DNA of 9,086 bases from Candidatus Aminicenantota bacterium (GTDB lineage Bacteria; Acidobacteriota; Aminicenantia; UBA2199), in NCBI GenBank assembly GCA_030612495.1, contig JAUWNT010000089.1:1-9086 (forward strand), in the 5' to 3' direction. The notes under the pieces are model-generated. The model did no database searches and had not been told where the DNA came from. It saw nothing but the letters and a program-made list of their open reading frames with translations. Shown one piece after another: positions 1 to 6,118 of this stretch. Both the position numbers and the translations under genes were made by a program. Each line of letters begins with the position of its first letter. The first letter of the stretch is position 1.

Positions 1-26
1 ATAGCTACTTCATAATTATTACTCAT
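1..26 (-). CDS. Partial CDS, probable FAD-dependent oxidoreductase (N-terminus only)
   Basis: Only the first eight codons lie in the window, reading MSNNYEVA from an ATG at 26-24. A GAGG ribosome binding site (complement of 36-39) sits 9 nt upstream. The start lies 4 nt beyond the stop of the BFD-like gene, so it is the fourth gene of the minus-strand operon. A short polar leader running into a beta strand of the type 'YEVA(I/V)' is what precedes the GxGxxG of Rossmann-fold FAD oxidases of the DadA/glycine oxidase/HcnC type. Such a subunit is expected next to the three upstream genes. The product assignment is inferred from context and eight residues only; the start codon and its ribosome binding site are directly visible. 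Confidence 0.5.
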
Positions 27-30
27 TCGA

Positions 31-294
31 TTATTCCTCTATGAATATTTTCATGTGAACCGGTTTTAAAGGAGGGCGCTTATTCCACTGTTTAATTTCC
101 TTGGGATTCTTATTTAATTCTCTGGCAAGTAATGAAACTAATATTGGTCCGCAAGTTCTTCCCTGGCAAGAACCCATTCCTACTCGCAGTACACGTTTAA
201 GTTCTTCAAGAGTTGTTGCACCTGATTGTATTGCTTCAATCACTTCATCTTCTGTCACATCCTCGCATCTGCAAACAATAACCTTTTCTTTCAT
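31..294 (-). CDS. BFD-like [2Fe-2S]-binding protein
   Basis: This 87-residue protein is a stand-alone bacterioferritin-associated-ferredoxin-like (Fer2_BFD) domain. The four cluster ligands are visible as Cys8-x-Cys10 (VCRCEDV) and Cys43-x4-Cys48 (GMGSCQGRTCGP), with the helical segment EVIEAIQSGATTLEELKR between them, as is standard for the family. In HcnB and hydroxyproline dehydrogenase subunits this domain is usually the C-terminal part of the FAD/NAD protein. Here it is a separate gene, and the FAD protein upstream lacks it. It is thought to carry a [2Fe-2S] cluster in electron transfer between the flavin subunits. The ATG at 294 has an AGGAGG site 5 nt upstream and overlaps the ferredoxin stop by 4 bp (ATGA), which suggests translational coupling. 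Domain identity is secure; its partner and substrate are inferred. Confidence 0.9.
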   Translation of the reverse strand: MKEKVIVCRCEDVTEDEVIEAIQSGATTLEELKRVLRVGMGSCQGRTCGPILVSLLARELNKNPKEIKQWNKRPPLKPVHMKIFIEE

Positions 295-767
295 TTTTTC
301 CTCCTGAAGCCTCTTACAATTTTTATTAGTTTTTCATCCATTTTTAATGTTACCAGGATGGTACGGTCATATTTTTTTAAATTTCTTATTTGCTCAATAG
401 TTCCTTCACCTACTTTTTGACCGGAACGATCAAGAAGGTCAACTGGTTCACCTTTATCCGGAGGAAAAAGTTCATAGGGTATTGTAACAAGGCCATACCC
501 TTTGGAAAGATCCATTAAGAAGATCGCTAATCCAGGGCAAATCCCAAGGCAAAAGCCACACCCTGTGCAGGTTTCAAAATTGACTTCTGGAGAAGAATTA
601 ATATTTCCTTCAATTGTTATAGCTCCAAAAGGGCAGGCTTCCACGCATGGGTTACATGGTATATTCTGAGTACATTCGATTATTGCTACTGGTTTTTCTC
701 TTAATCTTTTTTTTGATGGGAATTTTATGTGTTTTTCAAGAAAATAGCCTTTTTTAGTATATTCCAT
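291..767 (-). CDS. Double-cluster 4Fe-4S ferredoxin subunit
   Basis: This 158-residue protein carries two [4Fe-4S] motifs. The first is Cys32-x5-Cys38-x2-Cys41-x3-Cys45-Pro, a variant with longer spacing at its first ligand. The second is the classical Cys67-x2-Cys70-x2-Cys73-x3-Cys77-Pro. The C-terminal half (about 85-158) has no cysteines and looks like a small beta domain ending in a basic tail (RGFRRKK). I place the start at the ATG at 767, preceded by AAGGAGG about 9 nt upstream, rather than at a codon 54 bases further upstream that lies deep inside the preceding gene. The gene overlaps the end of the FAD protein gene by 14 bp and the next gene by 4 bp. It most likely relays electrons from the flavoprotein complex to a soluble acceptor; that role is inferred from the operon. 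Confidence 0.88.
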   Translation of the reverse strand: MEYTKKGYFLEKHIKFPSKKRLREKPVAIIECTQNIPCNPCVEACPFGAITIEGNINSSPEVNFETCTGCGFCLGICPGLAIFLMDLSKGYGLVTIPYELFPPDKGEPVDLLDRSGQKVGEGTIEQIRNLKKYDRTILVTLKMDEKLIKIVRGFRRKK

Positions 768-2193
768 TATTCTCTGCCTCCTTATAAAGCTTCTGGTTCC
801 CGATTCTAATTTTTTCACCAAATGGGCCTTCTCTCAATTCTACAAGTTCTTTTTGATTTTTAGTTATTTCTTGTTCGATTTCTTTATTTTCCCCAATAAT
901 TTTATTTGTAGCATTTAAACCTGCAATTCTTCCTTCCAGCATAGCTGAAGATGCTTCTTCAATTCCAGAAATGTCTCCAGCAATAAAAGTTCCAGGAATT
1001 GAGGTTTCCATATTTATATTATGAAGAGTGATGTAACCTCCAAGTTCTGGTATATATGTCATATTTGCTCCAGCCTGAGAGAGGATCTCCACTGATGGGC
1101 TAAGCCCAACTGCTAAACCTACAGTATCTACATCCAATCTTTTTTCAGTTCCCGAAATTTTTTGCCATTTATTGTTGATTTCAACGATTTCTGCTTGTTC
1201 AACTCTATCTTTTCCAAAAACATGAGAGATTGTATGAGATGTAAATATTGGAACTCCAAGCCGTTTAAGCTTAGCTGAATGAACAATATATGCACCAATT
1301 CTAGGCAATGCTTCTGCAACAGCTACTACTTCTATCCCTGCTTGGAGCAATTGATAAGCTACAATCACACCAATGTTACCAGCGCCTAGTATTAAGACCC
1401 TTTTACCTGGGATTATTCCATATACGTTCATTAGTGTCTGAATTGCTCCAGCTCCATAAACCCCGGGTAAATCATTACCTGGAAATGAGATCGATTTTTC
1501 TGATGCTCCAGTAGAAATAAGAATTGTTTTGGCCTTAACTTTATAATATTGTCCTTCTTTTATAACACCCAGTGTATTGCCAGAAAAAAATCCAACTACT
1601 GATGAAGATGTCCATATATCAACTCCCTTTTCCTGAGCATCATTTATTAAAATTTTTGCAATATCTATACCTCTTATGCTGGCATAGTGAGATTTGCTTC
1701 CAAAGAATTTATGAGTCTGCTTTATTAGTTGCCCTCCCATAAGAAAATTTTCTTCTATAATCATAGGCTTTATTCCAAAACGAGCAGCATATATAGCAGC
1801 AGAAAGCCCTGCTGGTCCACCCCCGACAATTGCAAAATCTGTTTTAATAACAGGAGTTTGTTTAAATACTTTTGGGCCTGAGAACTCTTCAGGAGATACT
1901 TTGGCTTTTATTTGTTTTTTTACTTTCATTCCTTGCATAGCTGGAACAATACAGGTTTTAACATTTGATACTCCATCAACTTCCATTACACACGAAGCGC
2001 ATTTGCCTATTGCACAAAAGAATCCTCTAGCGCGATGGAAGCGAAAACTTTCTGAAAGTGTTGTGATACCAGCTGCATGAAGGGCAGCTGCAATAGGTTC
2101 ATCTTCATAAGCTATAATGGGTTGGCCTTCATAAAAAAATGTAATTTCTTTTTTTCGTTTGAATTTTAGAATTGGATGCTTTTTCAATCTCAT
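754..2193 (-). CDS. FAD/NAD(P)-dependent oxidoreductase with N-terminal [2Fe-2S] domain
   Basis: This is a 479-residue iron-sulfur flavoprotein. Residues about 15-95 form a plant-type ferredoxin-like (Fer2_4) domain with ligands Cys60-x4-Cys65-x2-Cys68-x12-Cys81. A pyridine nucleotide-disulfide oxidoreductase fold follows: an FAD-binding GGGPAG at 124-129 ending in an acidic EE, a second dinucleotide site GAGNIG at 270-275, an ATG-like STGA at 227-230, and the second FAD motif GTFIAGD at 401-407. The combination matches the large subunit of HcnB/sarcosine-oxidase-alpha/hydroxyproline-dehydrogenase-type complexes, but without the C-terminal BFD domain, which is a separate gene here. The ATG at 2193 is preferred over a TTG 21 bases upstream because an AAAGGAG site lies just ahead of it. 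It is the first gene of the minus-strand operon. The substrate (D-proline, hydroxyproline, another amino acid or an opine) cannot be read from the sequence. Confidence 0.9.
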   Translation of the reverse strand: MRLKKHPILKFKRKKEITFFYEGQPIIAYEDEPIAAALHAAGITTLSESFRFHRARGFFCAIGKCASCVMEVDGVSNVKTCIVPAMQGMKVKKQIKAKVSPEEFSGPKVFKQTPVIKTDFAIVGGGPAGLSAAIYAARFGIKPMIIEENFLMGGQLIKQTHKFFGSKSHYASIRGIDIAKILINDAQEKGVDIWTSSSVVGFFSGNTLGVIKEGQYYKVKAKTILISTGASEKSISFPGNDLPGVYGAGAIQTLMNVYGIIPGKRVLILGAGNIGVIVAYQLLQAGIEVVAVAEALPRIGAYIVHSAKLKRLGVPIFTSHTISHVFGKDRVEQAEIVEINNKWQKISGTEKRLDVDTVGLAVGLSPSVEILSQAGANMTYIPELGGYITLHNINMETSIPGTFIAGDISGIEEASSAMLEGRIAGLNATNKIIGENKEIEQEITKNQKELVELREGPFGEKIRIGNQKLYKEAENNGIY

Positions 2194-2283
2194 ATTAGCT
2201 CCTTTTATTTGCAAAAAAACAAGGACATTTAGCTTATGTAAATTATTTAAAGAAATACTAATTATTACATTCTGTTAATTTTT

Positions 2284-2312
2284 TTTATATCATAGCAAAC
2301 CTTGTAAGTCAA
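2284..2312 (-). promoter_or_regulatory. Sigma-70-type promoter of the iron-sulfur flavoprotein operon
   Basis: On the minus strand, TTGACT (complement of 2307-2312) and TATAAA (complement of 2284-2289) are separated by exactly 17 bases. Transcription would start near 2277, leaving a leader of about 85 nt before the ATG at 2193. I see no convincing hairpin or riboswitch-like structure in that leader. The prediction rests on motif match and position only. Confidence 0.7.
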
Positions 2313-2368
2313 GAATTTGATTTTATTCTAATATTTTTTCTTATAAAAACTTGAATAAAAAAAAGAGA

Positions 2369-2396
2369 TATATTAATCTGTTATTTCTCTTATAAT
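2369..2396 (+). promoter_or_regulatory. Possible promoter of the peptidase gene
   Basis: A perfect -10 hexamer, TATAAT, lies at 2391-2396, giving a start near 2403 and a leader of about 25 nt. The only candidate -35 at usual spacing is TATATT at 2369-2374 (16-base spacer), which is weak. A better-looking TTGAAT at 2351-2356 is too far away. The 5' region is extremely AT-rich, so a chance TATAAT is possible. It lies back to back with the leftward promoter, about 55 bases away. Confidence 0.35.
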
Positions 2397-2427
2397 ATAT
2401 AATTTTTGAAGGGAAAAGGAGGATTAT

Positions 2428-3807
2428 ATGAAAAAGAGTTTTTGTTTAATACTTATTTTTATTATTTCAGTCACTCTTTATGGTCTAAAAAAGGATAACA
2501 ACGGTATTAGTCAGGAAATGTTAAAGGAGATTGAAGCAAGTTTTAAAATGGACATGCATGCTAAATTTGCACAAAATGCCCTTGCTGAAATAGATGCAAG
2601 AAAAATTGTTTTGAATAGGGAAAAAATAATTTCTATTGATCCCTATTTTTCAAATAAACTTGAATCCCAGGAAATAACAAATCAGGAGTCAACTGGTCGT
2701 TGTTGGATGTTTTCTAGTTTAAATATTCTAAGGCCTTTTGCAGCTAAAAAATTAAATGTTAAAAATATAGAATTTTCTGAAAGCTATCTTTTCTTTTATG
2801 ATAAATTGGAAAAGGCAAATATGTTTCTTGAGGAAATAATAAAAACAAAAAATAAACCTCTTGATGACCGTTATGTAGAATTTTTAATAAAGCATCCAAT
2901 TTCTGATGGTGGTCAATGGGTTGGAGTGCGAGAATTAATTAAAAAATATGGTCTTGTTCCTAAAGATGTGATGCCAGAAACGTACAGTTCTTCTCATTCT
3001 CGTAGTGTGAACCATGTACTTCGGCTTAAATTAAGAGAATATGCAATTAAATTAAGAAAAATAAAGAACATAAAAAAAGCAAGAGGGCTTAAACTGCAAG
3101 CATTAAAGGATGTGTATAAAATACTGGTGATAAATTTTGGTAATCCTTGCAAGAGTTTCTTATGGAGATACAAAGACAAAGACAAAAAAATAACAAGTTT
3201 AAAAAGGTACACTCCAAAACAATTTTATAAAGAAGTTGTTAATGTAAAACTTGATGACTATTTAGCTATATATTCTATCCCTACAAGAGATTATGGCAAA
3301 TTGTATGAAATAGATTTAGATAAATCCGTATATGATCGTCCAAATTTAAAGTTTGTCAACTGTAAAATAGAGACATTAAAAGAGATTGCAAAAAAAAGTA
3401 TACTTGGAAAACAACCTGTTTGGTTTGGATGTGATGTAGGAAAAGAATCTTTCAGTAAAAAGGGTTTAATGATCCCTGCAATATATGATTATGAATCTCT
3501 TTACAATATGAAATTTGAATTGACAAGAAAGGAACTATTTGAGACTTTCTCAAATAATCCTACTCATAATATGGTGCTTACTGGTGTTGATATTGTTAAT
3601 AATAAAGTAAAAAAATGGTTAGTTGAGAATTCCTGGGGTAAAAAAGCTTGCAAAAATGGTTATTATCACATGATGGATGAATGGTTTGGTTATTATGTTC
3701 AGGAGATTGTGGTTCATAAAAAGTATATTCCTGAAAATATTATAAAAATATTTAAAACAAAAGCAATTCTTCTTCCCCCATGGGATCCCATGTTTCGCAG
3801 GAAGTAG
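2428..3807 (+). CDS. Exported C1-type cysteine peptidase (bleomycin hydrolase / aminopeptidase C family)
   Basis: This 459-residue protein has the papain-fold active site of the PepC/bleomycin hydrolase family. Gln86 (oxyanion) and nucleophile Cys92 lie in NQESTGRCWMFSSLN, His380 in PTHNMVLTGVD, and Asn401 in VENSWG. The C-terminal family signature LLPPWDPM is present (448-455). Length is close to the usual 440-460. Residues 1-20 (two Lys followed by a hydrophobic stretch from Phe5 to Leu20) look like a Sec signal peptide or membrane anchor. No lipobox cysteine follows, and a cleavage after about Gly19 would be possible. The location is therefore probably periplasmic or membrane-attached, with a role in peptide degradation. 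The chain ends in FRRK rather than the short GALA-type tail recalled for bleomycin hydrolases, whose C-terminal arm lies in the active-site cleft. The ATG at 2428 has AAGGAGG 5 nt upstream. The gene appears monocistronic and diverges from the redox operon. Confidence 0.92.
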   Translation: MKKSFCLILIFIISVTLYGLKKDNNGISQEMLKEIEASFKMDMHAKFAQNALAEIDARKIVLNREKIISIDPYFSNKLESQEITNQESTGRCWMFSSLNILRPFAAKKLNVKNIEFSESYLFFYDKLEKANMFLEEIIKTKNKPLDDRYVEFLIKHPISDGGQWVGVRELIKKYGLVPKDVMPETYSSSHSRSVNHVLRLKLREYAIKLRKIKNIKKARGLKLQALKDVYKILVINFGNPCKSFLWRYKDKDKKITSLKRYTPKQFYKEVVNVKLDDYLAIYSIPTRDYGKLYEIDLDKSVYDRPNLKFVNCKIETLKEIAKKSILGKQPVWFGCDVGKESFSKKGLMIPAIYDYESLYNMKFELTRKELFETFSNNPTHNMVLTGVDIVNNKVKKWLVENSWGKKACKNGYYHMMDEWFGYYVQEIVVHKKYIPENIIKIFKTKAILLPPWDPMFRRK

Positions 3808-3846
3808 ATATACTATTTGTAATAAATATTAATTAAGTTCAGGTAC

Positions 3847-3875
3847 TTGACAATTGATAATTAATTCTCTAATAT
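3847..3875 (+). promoter_or_regulatory. Strong sigma-70-type promoter of the lipid operon
   Basis: A perfect -35 TTGACA at 3847-3852 and TAATAT at 3870-3875 are separated by 17 bases. Transcription would begin at about 3882, so the downstream lipocalin-prenyltransferase, RND and LolA-like genes form their own transcription unit. The leader would be only about 20 nt. No intrinsic terminator (GC-rich hairpin plus T-run) is visible between the peptidase stop at 3807 and this promoter. Confidence 0.7.
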
Positions 3876-3890
3876 TTCAACATGATTGAA

Positions 3891-3896
3891 AAAGGA
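3891..3896 (+). promoter_or_regulatory. Ribosome binding site that conflicts with the reading frame of the fusion gene
   Basis: AAAGGA at 3891-3896 is 7 nt from an ATG at 3904, an ideal spacing, but that ATG frame stops after seven codons (MVFFEAS). The long frame of the fusion gene has only a TTG at 3914 as a usable start, 17 nt from this site, which is too far. The site therefore suggests that 3904 is the genuine start and that one base differs within the T-run at 3910-3915. Confidence 0.5.
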
Positions 3897-3913
3897 TTTT
3901 CCTATGGTGTTTT

Positions 3914-6094
3914 TTGAAGCTAGCTGATGAATCTCCTCATCTTGAAACTCCTCTTGAATGGTGGTTTTTTCAGGGGTTTTATGAAGGAAATAATATTGAC
4001 AGAAAGTATTTCATGTTATCTCTTTTCCGGCAAAAGATAGAGAAAGATCCTCCGGAAAAAGAAAAGCATGTGTTCTATCTAATTAATTCAACCACTGACC
4101 CAAAAGATAATTCCTTCAGTTTTCTCAGCCAGATACATAGAGATGTATTGGACAACCTTAATGATGCGAAGCAGCTTTTACTGCTTCAAGATGAATCAGG
4201 AAATCTAGACCCTATTCTTTTAAAAGCTTATATGGATGAAATTAAAACTTATGGACCTCCCTCTCCTATTAAAGTTATAACAGACCCTGTTTATTTACAA
4301 GCTGACTCCCTCAGTATTCACTGGGATGACTTTTCTCTTAACCAGAAAGGACAAACTTTTATTCTTTCATTCAAAGACCATGCCCAAAAAAAGCTTATTA
4401 GGATAAAACTGTCTCCTTTAGAAAAAGTCATTAATCTACATGATTATGACGTTCCAGATCTGGAATCTACTTATTATAACATTTATCCCAAAATGAAATT
4501 ATCAGGAAAAGTAGATTCACATTCTATTACCGGTAAAGCTTGGATGGATCATCAATGGGGCGATTTCAATAATTGGTTTTTTTTAAACTCTGATAAAAGA
4601 AGATATCTGGGTTGGGATTGGATAGGTATAAATTTAAACGACGGCTCTGACATTATTATCATTACTCACAGGGATATGGAAAAAAATGAAATAATTGACA
4701 GAGGGGCTTTCTATCACCAACCAGGTTCAGTTCCAAAAGTTCTTAGTTGCGTAAATATGAAACCCACAGGTTTCTGGAAAAGTCCTAGAACTCATGTAGT
4801 TTATCCAGTTAAATGGAAAATTCTAATTCCAGAATTAGAAACCGAGCTTGATTTTTCCCCTTTATTAGAAGAACAGGAAATACCTTTCTTTGGGATTATT
4901 CGGGCTATCTGGGAAGGAGCCGGTAAAGTCAAGGGAATAAAAAAAGATAAAGAGATATCAGGTCGAGCTCGATTAGAACTACATGGATATTGTTATATAT
5001 TCGATTTTAAAAAATACTTGGATGCTTTTTCTTCAAAAGTAGACAAAAGAATCGAATCGTTTTTCCCAAAAAATATGAGCAATGAAAAAGTTGAATATTA
5101 CCTTGGGAAACCCAAATGGAAACACGATTCAGATGCTCTAAGCTCTGTGCTGTCACAACCAGTATGGGATTTAATTTCAAGAAAAGGAAGAAGGTGGCGT
5201 CCTCTGTTCGGACTTTTAACTCTTGAATCATTGGGTGTTAATCCTGAACAATATGAAGAATTAATATGCAGTGTGATGGAACTAAACCATACAGGAGCAC
5301 TTATTATTGATGATATAGAGGATGATTCCTTGCTAAGAAGAGGAGATGATTGTATTCATATCCGTTACGGCAAGGATGTATCAATAAATGCTGGATGTAC
5401 ATTATATTTTCTTCCGAACATTTTGATCAAGAATAATTCAAGTCTTGATAATAACCAAAAAAGGAAATTATATGAATCAATAAATAAGACAATGATCAGG
5501 GCACATTTTGGACAGGCAATGGATATTTTTTGGTCAAAGAACTTAACAGCCGAAAATTTTAAAGCTTGGTCAAATGATTCTCTTGAAGATAAAATACTGC
5601 AAATGTATGCATACAAAACAGGTGCAGCTGTGGAGGGCGGCAGCGAAGCTGCGTGCATTATTGCAAAAGCGAATAAAAATACTTATAAAAGCTATAAATC
5701 AATGGCAAGAGCTTTTGGAACAGGTTTTCAGATAATCGATGATATTCATAATTTTAGCAGATCTCCTAACTGGACTAAGACATCCGGTGAAGATCTTTCT
5801 TCAGGAAAACTAACTTATGTTATTTATAAGGCTATCCAATACTCAGAGAAAAAAGATGCAGACCTGCTGTTATCTATTTTATGTTCAAAAGAGATGAGAA
5901 ATAACCCTGAAAAATTGAAAATCGCTAATAATATTATCAGGGAATCCGGGGCTCTTTCTTTATGTAAAAAAGAAGCAACAGATATGATTGAAAGGGAATG
6001 GGAAAACTTCTCTAAAGTTATTCCCATGACTGAGGCAAAAATACAGATCAAGTTAATGATCACAGGTCTTACAAATTTTATTTATGAAACCTGA
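3914..6094 (+). CDS. Fusion protein: CrtC/AttH lipocalin-like domain + type III-like polyprenyl (GGPP) diphosphate synthase
   Basis: This 726-residue protein has two domains. Residues about 5-365 are a CrtC/AttH (hydroxyneurosporene-synthase-type, lipocalin-like) domain, with DESPHLETPLEWWFFQG near the start, the hallmark WMDHQWGDF at 210-218, GWDWIGINL at 233-241 and LHGY at 356-359. Residues about 395-726 are a trans-prenyl diphosphate synthase: GRRWRP (425-430), first Asp-rich motif DDIED (466-470) followed by LLRRG, GQAMDIFW (533-540), KT at 568-569, second motif DDIHN (609-613) and GEDLSSGKLT (625-634). The DDxxN form, DDIED-LLRRG and GQ..DI.W resemble eukaryotic GGPP synthases. Small residues (Gly461, Ala462) before the first motif fit a longer-chain product. 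There is no signal peptide, so it is presumably cytosolic. It probably makes a C20-or-longer prenyl diphosphate and hydrates, cyclises or binds the derived lipid. The annotated start is TTG; a better ATG at 3904 is one base out of frame. It is first in an operon with an RND exporter and a LolA-like carrier. Confidence 0.85.
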   Translation: MKLADESPHLETPLEWWFFQGFYEGNNIDRKYFMLSLFRQKIEKDPPEKEKHVFYLINSTTDPKDNSFSFLSQIHRDVLDNLNDAKQLLLLQDESGNLDPILLKAYMDEIKTYGPPSPIKVITDPVYLQADSLSIHWDDFSLNQKGQTFILSFKDHAQKKLIRIKLSPLEKVINLHDYDVPDLESTYYNIYPKMKLSGKVDSHSITGKAWMDHQWGDFNNWFFLNSDKRRYLGWDWIGINLNDGSDIIIITHRDMEKNEIIDRGAFYHQPGSVPKVLSCVNMKPTGFWKSPRTHVVYPVKWKILIPELETELDFSPLLEEQEIPFFGIIRAIWEGAGKVKGIKKDKEISGRARLELHGYCYIFDFKKYLDAFSSKVDKRIESFFPKNMSNEKVEYYLGKPKWKHDSDALSSVLSQPVWDLISRKGRRWRPLFGLLTLESLGVNPEQYEELICSVMELNHTGALIIDDIEDDSLLRRGDDCIHIRYGKDVSINAGCTLYFLPNILIKNNSSLDNNQKRKLYESINKTMIRAHFGQAMDIFWSKNLTAENFKAWSNDSLEDKILQMYAYKTGAAVEGGSEAACIIAKANKNTYKSYKSMARAFGTGFQIIDDIHNFSRSPNWTKTSGEDLSSGKLTYVIYKAIQYSEKKDADLLLSILCSKEMRNNPEKLKIANNIIRESGALSLCKKEATDMIEREWENFSKVIPMTEAKIQIKLMITGLTNFIYET

Positions 6095-6118
6095 TTTATA
6101 TAAAAGGTATTTCACTAA

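Noticed and set aside
768..821. Longer N-terminus for the ferredoxin
   Set aside because: It would add 18 residues overlapping the FAD protein gene. The internal ATG at 767 has a strong AAGGAGG site and gives the minimal overlap.
2194..2277. Possible riboswitch or leader RNA in front of the flavoprotein operon
   Set aside because: The roughly 85-nt leader is A/T-dominated, with no paired stems or conserved riboswitch core that I can recognise.
2363..2391. Inverted repeat AAGAGA...TCTCTT overlapping the putative peptidase promoter
   Set aside because: Arms are only 6 bases with a 17-base spacer in very AT-rich DNA, so it is expected by chance. It could be an operator, but nothing else supports that.
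3808..3846. Possible terminator after the peptidase gene
   Set aside because: The stretch is AT-rich without a stable GC-containing hairpin or a T-run at the right place, so I cannot call an intrinsic terminator.
5365..5658. Antisense open frame of 97 codons inside the fusion gene
   Set aside because: It lies fully inside the prenyl synthase domain on the opposite strand, has no recognisable domain, and the sense frame carries all conserved motifs.
3914..6094. Fusion gene as an artefact of two genes with a missing stop
   Set aside because: The frame runs continuously from the lipocalin part through a charged linker (about residues 366-395) into the prenyl synthase, with no internal ribosome binding site plus start at the junction that would look like an independent gene.
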